DNA of 64,000 nucleotides from the NCBI GenBank assembly GCA_028278325.1, contig JANQEO010000213.1, forward strand, positions 62,001 through 126,000, written 5' to 3'. Source of the DNA: Candidatus Binatia bacterium (GTDB lineage: Bacteria > Desulfobacterota > Binatia > UBA1149 > JAJCZL01). Each line of letters opens with the position of its first letter. Within the stretch, counting starts at the first letter, position 1. Below, piece after piece: positions 55,484-63,442 of the stretch. The notes beneath the pieces were generated by a model, which saw only the letters and a program-made list of their open reading frames with translations, was not told where the DNA came from and did no database searches. Made by a program: the position numbers and the translations under genes.

Positions 55484-57220
55484 CTATCGGTCGCGCTCCG
55501 AGCCGACGAGTCCGAAAACTTCCTCCGACAGCAATCCGCCCAGGACCTCATCCTCGTCCACGACCTTGTGAGCTCCCGCATACAGGAGTTCAAAGTAGTG
55601 CGTGTGGTAGCGGCAGCGTGCGACTATCAGCGTGTCGGGCGAGAGATCGCGTACGATGTGTATCAAATGTCGCGCGACGACATGGTCTCGTGCCGTTATC
55701 ACGACGACGTGAGCCTGGGTGATGCCGGCATGGTAGAGGATGTCGCGCTGGGTCGCGTCTCCAACCTTCGCCTCGACGCCGTAGCGCCGTGCCGCCTCGA
55801 CCCTCTCGGGATTCAGATCCACCGCTACCAGTTTGTGCTTGGAGTCCAGCAAGCCCTGGGCGACCCGGCGTCCTACCGGGCCGAAGCCGACGATGATGAT
55901 GGTGTCCTCGCTGGGGGGCCGCTCGGCCGCTATCTTCTCCTCGACCGTCATCTCTCGGGCCGTTCGTCGTCGCGCGCCCAGGACCTGTAGGGCCCGATGG
56001 AGTCCGGTCTCGAAAAGTGCCCCCAATCTCGGCGCGGCAGCGACCAAGTAAGGAGTGATCAGCAGTGTGACGATGGTTGCGGAAACCATCGTCCGAAAGG
56101 TCAAAGGCGAGATGAGCGGCTCGCCCGCAAAGTCGCTTTGCGCGATCGTGGCCAACACGAAGGAAAACTCCCCGACTTGGGCCAGGCATAGGGCGGTCGC
56201 AACGCCGTACCGCCACGGTTCGCCGAACAGCCACGACAGCACGGCGATGATCGCCGGCTTGCCGATGACGATGGTCAGCACCACGGCCCCGACCATCACC
56301 CAGTTGGCGACCAGCCAGGCGGGATCTCCGAACAGCCCTATAGCCGAGAAGAAGAGCGTGACCATGAGGGTCGTCAGGGGTCGTGTGTCGGACCGAATCT
56401 GCACGGCGAAAGGCGACGTCGCCAGGAGGATGCCGGCTGCGAATGCACCCAGTGCAGGTCCGAGCCCCACTGCGTGTGTCGCCCAAGCCGAACCCGTCGC
56501 CATGATGACCGCGAGGAGGATGGGAAGGTCACGGTTGCGCCGGTAGGTCGGAAGCAGGAAGAGCCGCGGCGCGACCACGTTGAAAAGGACGTAGAACGCG
56601 CCGAGGAGGGCCCCGGCCGCGAGCATCGCGAGAAGGAGCTTCCACAGCACCTGAGTGGTTGTCCCGCCGGTGGCCATGACGCTGGCGAGCAGAATCATCG
56701 GCACCACTGCCGCGTCCTGGAAGAGCAGTATGCCGAGGGCGTTACGTCCGTGACGGGTCTCTATTTCCGCGCGGTCGGTAAGCAGCCGGAGCACGCATGC
56801 GGTGCTGCTCATCGCGACCATCATGCCCACCAACAGCGCTTCGCGCTGGCCCATGCCAGCAGCCAGGGCACCGCCGTAGGCCAGCAGCGTGGTCAGCACG
56901 ACCTGGGCGGGCCCTATCCTCAGCGCCGAGGTCCCCAGCGCCACGAGCCGCTGTGGTGAGAACTCGAGGCCGATCGCGAACAGGAGCAAGGCGATGCCGA
57001 TCTCGGCGATGTTCAGCAGCTCGGCGTGGGTCGAGATCCAGCCGAATCCGTTCGGTCCGGCCACGGTTCCGGCGATCAGGTATCCGACGATGACGCTCTG
57101 GCCGAGCCTCTCGGCCAGGTTCCCCAGCAGCATGGCCGTGGTCAGCAGGAGAAGGATGTCCCAGAGGACCGGCCAGGGGCCACCGGGCGCGACTGCCGAG
57201 GCTAGCGCGACATCAAGCAT
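55484..57220 (-). CDS. Monovalent cation:proton antiporter-2 (KefB-like) with TrkA-N domain
   Basis: 578 residues. About twelve membrane segments in the first 400 residues with the CPA2 pattern (LAERLGQSVIVGYLIAGTVAGPNGFG, LLFAIGLEFSPQRL, FFSAIGLFGDPAW). C-terminal TrkA-N Rossmann domain with VGFGPVGRRVAQGLLDSKHKLVAVDLNP. No TrkA-C domain is present. Glutathione- or NAD-gated K+ or Na+ efflux against H+ is the family role; regulation of pH and osmotic state is likely. The ATG is preceded by 185 bases of divergent intergenic DNA. No KefF/KefG partner is nearby. Confidence 0.92.
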   Translation of the reverse strand: MLDVALASAVAPGGPWPVLWDILLLLTTAMLLGNLAERLGQSVIVGYLIAGTVAGPNGFGWISTHAELLNIAEIGIALLLFAIGLEFSPQRLVALGTSALRIGPAQVVLTTLLAYGGALAAGMGQREALLVGMMVAMSSTACVLRLLTDRAEIETRHGRNALGILLFQDAAVVPMILLASVMATGGTTTQVLWKLLLAMLAAGALLGAFYVLFNVVAPRLFLLPTYRRNRDLPILLAVIMATGSAWATHAVGLGPALGAFAAGILLATSPFAVQIRSDTRPLTTLMVTLFFSAIGLFGDPAWLVANWVMVGAVVLTIVIGKPAIIAVLSWLFGEPWRYGVATALCLAQVGEFSFVLATIAQSDFAGEPLISPLTFRTMVSATIVTLLITPYLVAAAPRLGALFETGLHRALQVLGARRRTAREMTVEEKIAAERPPSEDTIIIVGFGPVGRRVAQGLLDSKHKLVAVDLNPERVEAARRYGVEAKVGDATQRDILYHAGITQAHVVVITARDHVVARHLIHIVRDLSPDTLIVARCRYHTHYFELLYAGAHKVVDEDEVLGGLLSEEVFGLVGSERDR

Positions 57221-57405
57221 CGATAACCATGGACTTCAACGGCTAGTCGTTCCCCCTCACTTTGATCGAGAGCTTCATTCCCGTCGCGGTGTTGGACTGC
57301 ACTCTCTAACGGGGGCCCGTGCTTCGAGCAACCGAGTCCTGACATAGGGTCGGCACGCTTGCGCGCCCGGGCTCCGAGCCGATAAGGTGACGCTGGAGTG
57401 GGCTA
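57221..57405. other. Divergent intergenic region, no recognised element
   Basis: 185 bases between the divergent antiporter and the AmpG-type gene. I see no convincing -10/-35 pair, sigma-54 site or large inverted repeat. A GGCACGCTTGC-like string near 57350 lacks the 10-base spacing of a -24/-12 promoter. Confidence 0.5.
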
Positions 57406-58740
57406 GTGGGTGGCAGCGGGTTCGGCCGCTTCGTCGGCTATTTATCAGTCTACAGTGATCCGAGAATAATCGGCATCGCGCTGCTGGGTTTTTCCAGCGG
57501 TCTTCCTTTGGCGCTGACTTTCTCGACCCTGACCTTCTGGCTCGTGGAGGCTGGGATAAGCAAGACCGCGATCGGTCTGTTCGCTGCAGTGTCGACCCCT
57601 TACGCCTTGAAGTTCATGTGGGCGCCTATAATGGACCGCGCCCCCTTGCCCGTGTTGGCGCGCCTGCTGGGTAGAAGGCGCAGTTGGCTCTTGACCACCC
57701 AGGCGAGCCTGATGGTGTCCTTGGTCATGCTGGGCTCCGCCGACCCCGCCAACAACGCATGGTTGACCGCACTGGCTGCACTCTTCGTCGCGTTTTGCTC
57801 CGCCAGTCAGGATATCGTCATCGATGCCTACCGGGTCGAGGTTCTCGAGCCCCGTCAGTACGCTGCCGGTGCAGCCGCGGTGGTCTTCGGCTACCGCGTC
57901 GGGATGCTGGCTTCCGGCGCGGGGGCTCTGTATCTGGCCGAAGTCGTAGGCTGGTTCGAGGTCTACTGCACCATGGCCGCTCTGGTGCTGGTCGGCGTGA
58001 GCGTCACCTTGTTGGGCAGAGAGCCCGAAGTGGCCGCATCGCCCGAATCCGTCGAGCTGGAAAAGAGAGCCGCAGAGTACCTGGCTTCGCGTCCTCATCT
58101 GCGCGGGCCCATCGCTGATTCCCTCGCGTGGCTCTACAGCGGGGTGGTGTGCCCATTCGTCGACTTCATGTCACGGCCGCGCTGGGCCGTGATCCTCTTG
58201 TTCGTGATGCTCTACAAGTTCGGCGACTCCTTAGCCGGAGTCATGACCAACCCCTTCTTGATCGAGATCGGCTTCACCAAGAGCGAGATCGCGACGATAG
58301 TGAAGACCTACGGTCTTGCGGCGACGCTCATTGGGGCGGGCGTCGGCGGCAGCCTTATGAATTCCCTGGGACTCGTTCGCAGCCTGTGGATCTGCGGGGT
58401 GCTTCAGATGCTTTCGAACCTGATGTTCGCCGTACAGGCAGTGGCCGGGCACAGCCTGTCCATGCTGACCATCACCATAGGGCTGGAGAACCTGGCCGGC
58501 GGGATGGGAACGGCCGTCTTCGTCGCGTATCTCAGCAGCCTGTGCAACTTCGCATACACGGCGACTCAGTACGCCCTGCTCACGTCCTTCATGTCGGTGG
58601 CGCGCACCTGGCTGTCCTCTTCGGGAGGCTGGCTGGCGGAGAACATGGATTGGGTGCCGTTCTTCGTGCTGACGACGGTGGCCGCGGTCCCCGGTCTATT
58701 GCTTCTCGCCGCGCTCGCGAGCGTAGCCGAGAAGGATTAG
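57406..58740 (+). CDS. AmpG/PAT-type MFS permease
   Basis: 444 residues from GTG 57406, about twelve membrane segments. AmpG family patterns: GFSSGLPLALTFSTLTFWLVEAGIS, SASQDIVIDAYRVEVLEP, RVGMLASGAGALYLAEVVGW, and the C-terminal block TATQYALLTSFMSVARTW. Members import muropeptides (AmpG) or acetyl-CoA (AT-1-like). No ampC or ampD is nearby, so the substrate is inferred only by family. Its stop overlaps the convergent HMA gene by four bases. Confidence 0.88.
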   Translation: MGGSGFGRFVGYLSVYSDPRIIGIALLGFSSGLPLALTFSTLTFWLVEAGISKTAIGLFAAVSTPYALKFMWAPIMDRAPLPVLARLLGRRRSWLLTTQASLMVSLVMLGSADPANNAWLTALAALFVAFCSASQDIVIDAYRVEVLEPRQYAAGAAAVVFGYRVGMLASGAGALYLAEVVGWFEVYCTMAALVLVGVSVTLLGREPEVAASPESVELEKRAAEYLASRPHLRGPIADSLAWLYSGVVCPFVDFMSRPRWAVILLFVMLYKFGDSLAGVMTNPFLIEIGFTKSEIATIVKTYGLAATLIGAGVGGSLMNSLGLVRSLWICGVLQMLSNLMFAVQAVAGHSLSMLTITIGLENLAGGMGTAVFVAYLSSLCNFAYTATQYALLTSFMSVARTWLSSSGGWLAENMDWVPFFVLTTVAAVPGLLLLAALASVAEKD

Positions 58741-59111
58741 CTACCGGGTTTAGCCGCGCCCTGTTCCTCGAGGGTCGATACGAAGTAGCCCTCGTTGCCG
58801 AAGGCGGCGTCGCACTCTCCGGTCGTGAGCGTCTTACCGTCCTTGACAGTGACGAACGCCGTCTTCGTATCGAAGTCGACCGTGACCACGGAAACCCCGT
58901 TGATCGACTCGAGAGCTTCCTTCACCTTGGGGGCGCAATTCGTAGCGCAGCTCATACCCTCGACGCCGAGCTTGTAGGTCTTGGCATGGGCGGTGGGCGC
59001 ACCCTGCCCAGCTTCGACTTCAGCCTCAACCGGGGCACACGACGGAGCGAATGCGAGCGCCGCTGTAGCCAAGAGAGCAGCGGTGATCCTTGTAAAGTGC
59101 TGCTTTTGCAT
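58737..59111 (-). CDS. Secreted heavy-metal-associated (HMA) domain protein with CxxxC site
   Basis: 124 residues from ATG 59111; the frame continues 200 codons upstream but that part is antisense to aguA. Signal peptide 1-25 ending in FAPSC, which could also be a weak lipobox. HMA domain at about 43-110: GMSCATNCAPKVKEALESINGVSVVTVDFDTKTAFV. The metal site is CATNC (spacing of three) instead of the usual CxxC of MerP/Atx1. Probably a periplasmic copper or zinc chaperone or trap. Overlaps the AmpG-type gene by four bases at the 3' ends. Confidence 0.8.
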   Translation of the reverse strand: MQKQHFTRITAALLATAALAFAPSCAPVEAEVEAGQGAPTAHAKTYKLGVEGMSCATNCAPKVKEALESINGVSVVTVDFDTKTAFVTVKDGKTLTTGECDAAFGNEGYFVSTLEEQGAAKPGS

Positions 59112-59175
59112 GGCCGAAGCGTAACAGGGACCGATGAAATGATCCAAAGGCCATGTTGTGATACCTAGCCTGGCC

Positions 59176-60195
59176 ATGCCCCCGAGACTCCCGGCGGAAT
59201 GGGAAGCGCATCGCGCGTGTTGGCTGGCTTGGCCAAGCCACGAAGGACTGTGGCGTGACGACCTCGAACCCGCGCGGCGAGAGTTCGTGTCGTTGTGCAG
59301 GGCCATAGCGGCCTCCGAGCAGGTGGAAATTCTGGTCCTCGATGAAGAGGGCCGAGCAGAGGCCCGGGCCGCTCTGCCGGATTCGGCCGTCAACATCCAC
59401 GACCTACCCTTCGGCGACATCTGGCTCCGCGATACCGGCCCGTTGTTTTGCGTCGACGACCGCGGCGCTCTGTGTGCAGCCGCGTTCCGTTTCAACGGGT
59501 GGGGCGGCAAGTACATGTTCGAGCATGATAGCGACGTCGCTGCCGGTATCGCGCGGCTCGCCGACTGTCCCTTGGCCGCGCAGGGCCTCGTCTTGGAAGG
59601 CGGAGCCTTGGAGTTCGACGGAGCCGGGACCTTCATTACGACGAGAGAGTGTCTGCTCAACGAGAACCGCAACCCGGGTCTCGAACAGGTTGACGTCGAG
59701 AATATCCTCCGTGCATCTCTGGGAGCAGAAAGGGTGATCTGGCTCGAGCGCGGCCTGCGCAACGATCACACCGACGGCCACGCGGATACGTTGGCGCGCT
59801 TCATCGAGCCCGGCCGGGTGCTTTGCATGGAGCCTCGAGACGAAGACGATCCCAACGAAGACGTGCTGCGAGAAATTCGCTCTACGTTGGAAGAAGCCGA
59901 GGACGCCGAGGGCCGGCGCTTGCAGGTGGTCACGGTGCCGTCGCCGGGGCGTGTAGTCGACGGCGAGGGGAGCCTGCTTCCCGCAAGCTATTTGAATTTC
60001 TACGTCGCGAACTCGACCGTGATCGTGCCTGTCTACGGATGCTCCACCGATGACGAAGCGGTCGGCCGTGTCGGCGAGTGCTTCGGCGGGAGAGGGGTGC
60101 AGGGGCTGTCCGCACGGGCGATACTGTCAGGGGGCGGTGCCTTCCACTGCATCACCTGCCAGGAGCCGGTGGTCGGCGCGGCAGGCAGCCGATGA
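59176..60195 (+). CDS. aguA: Agmatine deiminase
   Basis: 339 residues from ATG 59176 (MPPRLPAEWEAHRACWLAWP); GTG 59158 is an alternative. Porphyromonas-type peptidylarginine deiminase family: W-x4-W-P N-terminus, RDTGP acid loop, NDHTDGHAD (His and Asp) and the nucleophilic Cys in GGGAFHCIT near the C-terminus. It converts agmatine to N-carbamoylputrescine. Its stop overlaps the aguB start by four bases (ATGA), a coupled operon. Confidence 0.94.
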   Translation: MPPRLPAEWEAHRACWLAWPSHEGLWRDDLEPARREFVSLCRAIAASEQVEILVLDEEGRAEARAALPDSAVNIHDLPFGDIWLRDTGPLFCVDDRGALCAAAFRFNGWGGKYMFEHDSDVAAGIARLADCPLAAQGLVLEGGALEFDGAGTFITTRECLLNENRNPGLEQVDVENILRASLGAERVIWLERGLRNDHTDGHADTLARFIEPGRVLCMEPRDEDDPNEDVLREIRSTLEEAEDAEGRRLQVVTVPSPGRVVDGEGSLLPASYLNFYVANSTVIVPVYGCSTDDEAVGRVGECFGGRGVQGLSARAILSGGGAFHCITCQEPVVGAAGSR

Positions 60196-61088
60196 GCATA
60201 GTGTCGGACCGGAACGGAACAAACAGGAACGTCAGGGTAGCCGTCGTGCAAGCGGCCTTCGGTGAGCAGCGTGAAGACAACATCGCCAGGGTAGAGTCGT
60301 TGATCTGCAGAGCCGCCGACGAGGGTGCTCAGGTCGTGGTCGTTCCCGAGCTTTTCGAAGGCCCGTATTTTTGCAAGACGGAAAGGGACGAATACTTCGG
60401 ACGGGCACGACCATGTGCGGGGCACCCGACCATCGAAAGGCTGGCCAGCCTGTGTCGAGACCGTGAAGTGGTCGTGCCGGTTTCTTTTTTCGAGAGGGAC
60501 GGGCAGGCGTTTTACAACAGTGTGGCCGTCATCGATGCGGACGGCTCTACCCTCGGTGTTTACCGAAAGTCACACATACCTGACGGGCCGGGTTACGAAG
60601 AGAAGTACTATTTTCGACCCGGCGATACCGGCTTCAAGGTTTGGAACACGCGGCACGGGGTCGTCGGCGTGGGTATCTGTTGGGATCAGTGGTTCCCGGA
60701 ATGCGCCAGAAGCATGGTGCTGATGGGAGCGGAGTTGCTGGTCTACCCGTCGGCGATCGGCAGCGAGCCGGCAGCGCCGGAGTTGGACACGCGCGAGCGT
60801 TGGCAGCGTGTAATGGTGGGTCACGCCGTTGCCAATGTAGTGCCGGTGGCCGCTGCCAACCGTACCGGGAACGAGGACGGTCAGATTTTCTACGGCCATT
60901 CCTTTGTGGCCGACCAGAGTGGGGAGATCGTCGCTGACCTGCAGGGACAGGCGGAGGGTGTTGTCTGCGCCGACTTCGATCTCGACGGCATCGCAACCGA
61001 GAGAGCTTCCTTCGGATTCTTTCGCGATCGGCGCCCCGAGTTGTACGTGAACTTGAGCGGCGCCCATCGCTCGAAGGAAGAAAGCTGA
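60192..61088 (+). CDS. aguB: N-carbamoylputrescine amidase
   Basis: 298 residues from ATG 60192. Nitrilase superfamily triad: Glu in VVPELFEGPYFC, Lys in YRKSHIPDGPGYEEKYYF, Cys in VGICWDQWFPECAR. The motif KSHIPDGPGYxEKYYF is specific for AguB-type amidases. It hydrolyses N-carbamoylputrescine to putrescine, CO2 and ammonia, completing polyamine synthesis from agmatine. An arginine decarboxylase should exist elsewhere in the genome. Confidence 0.95.
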   Translation: MSIVSDRNGTNRNVRVAVVQAAFGEQREDNIARVESLICRAADEGAQVVVVPELFEGPYFCKTERDEYFGRARPCAGHPTIERLASLCRDREVVVPVSFFERDGQAFYNSVAVIDADGSTLGVYRKSHIPDGPGYEEKYYFRPGDTGFKVWNTRHGVVGVGICWDQWFPECARSMVLMGAELLVYPSAIGSEPAAPELDTRERWQRVMVGHAVANVVPVAAANRTGNEDGQIFYGHSFVADQSGEIVADLQGQAEGVVCADFDLDGIATERASFGFFRDRRPELYVNLSGAHRSKEES

Positions 61089-61092
61089 CCGA

Positions 61093-61575
61093 TCAACCGC
61101 CGCCGCGGGGCCTGGGGCTCATCGCGTAGATTCGGTCGAGTGTAACCTCTATCTCGACGACTTTTCTCGGGTTGCCGCTGAAGGAAGGGCGCGCTTCGCG
61201 CAGGCTGCCGGGAACTTCTCTCGCACGCCCGTACAGGATCACGGCCGCGCCGCTATCGTCCCACGACACGAAGGATACGTTGGGATTCGACTCGAGGTCT
61301 TTTCGTCGGACCGTGTTGTCGTAGATGACCAAAGTAAGTGTCGTGCCCGCCAGCCTCGCGTGCACGGGCGCCGAATGGGGCCGGCCTCCGCTGCCGACTG
61401 TGGTCATGGCGACGAGCTTCACCCCACGCCAGAACTCGAGAAGCTCAACGGCGCTCATTTGGCGTGCCTTGCTTCCGACCGAGTCGGCAGCGGCGGGCTT
61501 GGCCGTCGCCGTGCTACGGTCGATCATGGCCTGCAGCGCTCCGAGAGCAGCATCGTCGAACTCCTCGTGTTTCAT
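61093..61575 (-). CDS. PPOX-class flavin/F420-dependent oxidoreductase
   Basis: 160 residues from ATG 61575; 60 upstream codons overlap the hydratase and lack homology. Split-barrel fold: VKLVAMTTVGSGGRPHSAPVHARLAGTTLTLVIYDNTVRRKDLESNPNVSFVSWDD, then AVILYGRAREVPGS. Resembles the second PPOX gene at 32698. The ATG lies 8 bases after the enoyl-CoA hydratase stop, so they form an operon. Reaction unknown. Convergent with aguB, four bases between stops. Confidence 0.8.
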   Translation of the reverse strand: MKHEEFDDAALGALQAMIDRSTATAKPAAADSVGSKARQMSAVELLEFWRGVKLVAMTTVGSGGRPHSAPVHARLAGTTLTLVIYDNTVRRKDLESNPNVSFVSWDDSGAAVILYGRAREVPGSLREARPSFSGNPRKVVEIEVTLDRIYAMSPRPRGGG

Positions 61576-61583
61576 TCCGGTGC

Positions 61584-62429
61584 CTAACGGCGTCCGAGTT
61601 TCTCGATCAGAGCTGTCAAGTCCAATTCGGCTTCGCGAGTTTGTCCGCCGTCCTCGATGAAGCGCTCCATCCGTACTCTGGCCTCGGCATCGCTCAGGGT
61701 GTGTTCGAAGAAGCCGGCTTCGGTACACAGGCCGTCGTGCACGCCGAGCTCGCAATCGTTGACCGCTTGTTTGGCCAGTCTGATCGCTTCGCTCGGGAAG
61801 GACGCGATGCGCTTTGCGAGCTCGGCGACGAAGTCTCCTATCTGTTCGGCGGGTAGGGCTCTGTTCACGTAACCGTAGCGCTCCGCGAGCTCCGCATCGA
61901 AGTCGCCGCAGCCCAGTACGACCTCCAGCGCGCGGCCTCTGCCCATCAATCTAGGCAGCCGCTGAGTCCCGCTACCGCCGGGTATGATGCCCAGGGCGAC
62001 CTCGGGCTGTGCCAGTACCGCCTTTCCGATGGCGGCGAAGCGCATGTCGAGAGACAGTGCGAACTCGCTACCGCCCCCGCGCGCCCTGCCTTCGATCTTG
62101 GCGATCGTGACCTTGGGCATGCTGCGGAATCGGTCGACCATCACCTGGAACATACTGGGTGCGGGCGCGGCTGCCGGCTCCTTCCCCGGCTCCGGGGCGG
62201 GCAGGGATTGGATGAGGGTCACGTCGGCGTGAGCGATGAAGAAATCGGGATCGGCGCTTTGGAACACCGCGACCTTTACTTTGGGGTCTTCCTCCAACTC
62301 CCTGCCCAGCCTGTCTATTTCTTGCATCAGATTGACGTCGAAAAGGTTGATGGGAGGATTACTAATAGTGACAAAAAGAACGCCTTCTTCAGTCCTGAGG
62401 TTGAGAGTCTTGTAACCTTCGTAAGCCAT
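61584..62429 (-). CDS. Enoyl-CoA hydratase/isomerase family protein
   Basis: 281 residues from ATG 62429, with Shine-Dalgarno TGGAGA 5 bases upstream. Crotonase: VLFVTISNPPINLFDVNLM near 16-34, ADPDFFIAHADV (first oxyanion), KIEGRARGGGSEFALSLDMRFA (second), QPEVALGIIPGGSGTQRLPRLMG with the catalytic Glu. A Pro/Ala-rich insert (PAPEPGKEPAAAPAPS) lies in the middle. Fourth crotonase in this window. Cotranscribed with the PPOX gene. Substrate unknown. Confidence 0.87.
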   Translation of the reverse strand: MAYEGYKTLNLRTEEGVLFVTISNPPINLFDVNLMQEIDRLGRELEEDPKVKVAVFQSADPDFFIAHADVTLIQSLPAPEPGKEPAAAPAPSMFQVMVDRFRSMPKVTIAKIEGRARGGGSEFALSLDMRFAAIGKAVLAQPEVALGIIPGGSGTQRLPRLMGRGRALEVVLGCGDFDAELAERYGYVNRALPAEQIGDFVAELAKRIASFPSEAIRLAKQAVNDCELGVHDGLCTEAGFFEHTLSDAEARVRMERFIEDGGQTREAELDLTALIEKLGRR

Positions 62430-62599
62430 CGTCTTCTCCATTCGGGGGGTAGTCGGTGTTGGCTCAGGGGAGCGGTGTTTCCTCGCCGGGCCCGTCAGCC
62501 AAGGCGATCCGGCGCACAGCAATTGTTACGCAACGCGTCCAAAATCCCTGGTGTTCGTGCTCGCGCTTCAGGCACGGATTTCGCTATGCGGATGTTAGG

Positions 62600-62893
62600 A
62601 TGGCTGCTCAACCAACACTAAGGCCGATTCCGCCCAGCGAGGTTCAGAGGATGCGGCTGGTCTTGCAGCAGATGGAGTGGGAGATCCTCCGTCGCCGAGA
62701 CAGTGGGCCTGAAGCAGCCGAGGCGGAAGCCAGGAAAATCCAGAGGGCGTTGGCTCGAATCGATCATGGCACCTACGGGCTTTGCTCGACGTGCCATTCG
62801 CCGATTCCGCTAGGTCGCTTGAAGGATTCGCCGACTCTTGCCGAGTGTCCTGGCTGCCAGTCCCCGGCTGTCGATGCTGTGGCCGCGGGCTGA
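62600..62893 (+). CDS. TraR/DksA-type C4 zinc-finger protein
   Basis: 97 residues from ATG 62600, where homology begins; ATG 62651 is a shorter option. N-terminal coiled coil (RMRLVLQQMEWEILRRRDSGPEAAEAEARKIQRAL) followed by ARIDHGTYGLCSTCHSPIP and a second Cys pair in LAECPGC, the DksA/TraR zinc ribbon. Short: it lacks the long coiled-coil tip of canonical DksA. Such proteins bind RNA polymerase through the secondary channel. It stands between divergent hydratase and convergent CBS genes. Confidence 0.82.
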   Translation: MAAQPTLRPIPPSEVQRMRLVLQQMEWEILRRRDSGPEAAEAEARKIQRALARIDHGTYGLCSTCHSPIPLGRLKDSPTLAECPGCQSPAVDAVAAG

Positions 62894-62897
62894 CGCG

Positions 62898-63398
62898 TCA
62901 AGCGGGAATAGTGGCCTTGCCGTCCGCGAACAGGCGGACGAGATCCATGCTGGTGACTATGCCGGCAAGTTCGCCGCCGTCGGTGACGATTACGCGGTGA
63001 ATGCCTTTGTCGATCATCAACCGCGCGACATCCTCAACAGGCGTATCGGGTGAGACGGTTTTGACGTCATGGATCATCGCGTCCTTGACCTTCAATCCTG
63101 CCAGTTGCTCGGCAGCCGTGTCGGTGATCCAGCGCTCCACGTCGCGCTCCTCACCCCCTAACATGCCCCAGGCAAGTTCGTAGTCGGCAGCGTACTCGCT
63201 CTCGGCACGCTCGACGATGAGTTGCCGTAGCACGTCAGACCTGGATACCACTCCGACCAGCTTGCCCCCGTCCGTGACGGGCGCGCCGCTGAGGTTCTCG
63301 GCCAGCAAGAATCTTTCCAGCTCGAGCAGAGATTCCTCGGCTGACACGGTCCGTACCCTGGTCTGCATTACGTCAGCAGCTTTCAACACGTCACCCAC
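62898..63398 (-). CDS. Two-CBS-domain protein
   Basis: About 166 residues from GTG 63398; TTG 63431 would add 11, and a downstream TTG at 63386 is also possible. CBS 1: VLKAADVMQTRVRTVSAEESLLELERFLLAENLSGAPVTDGGKLVGVVSRSDVLR. CBS 2: LKVKDAMIHDVKTVSPDTPVEDVARLMIDKGIHRVIVTDGGELAGIVTSMDLVRLF. An acid helix (GGEERDVERWITD) joins them. CBS pairs bind adenosyl nucleotides and regulate partner proteins; no partner domain is present. Confidence 0.85.
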   Translation of the reverse strand: MGDVLKAADVMQTRVRTVSAEESLLELERFLLAENLSGAPVTDGGKLVGVVSRSDVLRQLIVERAESEYAADYELAWGMLGGEERDVERWITDTAAEQLAGLKVKDAMIHDVKTVSPDTPVEDVARLMIDKGIHRVIVTDGGELAGIVTSMDLVRLFADGKATIPA

Positions 63399-63442
63399 CG
63401 CTCTACAAGCACAACCTGCCGGCGTTGCCAAACGCTTGAGCG

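Noticed and set aside
57340-57362. Second sigma-54-type promoter before the AmpG-type gene
   Set aside because: The GG and GC dinucleotides are not 10 bases apart.
59112-59762. N-terminal extension of the HMA gene by over 200 codons
   Set aside because: The extension is antisense to the conserved agmatine deiminase gene, and the signal peptide begins exactly at ATG 59111.
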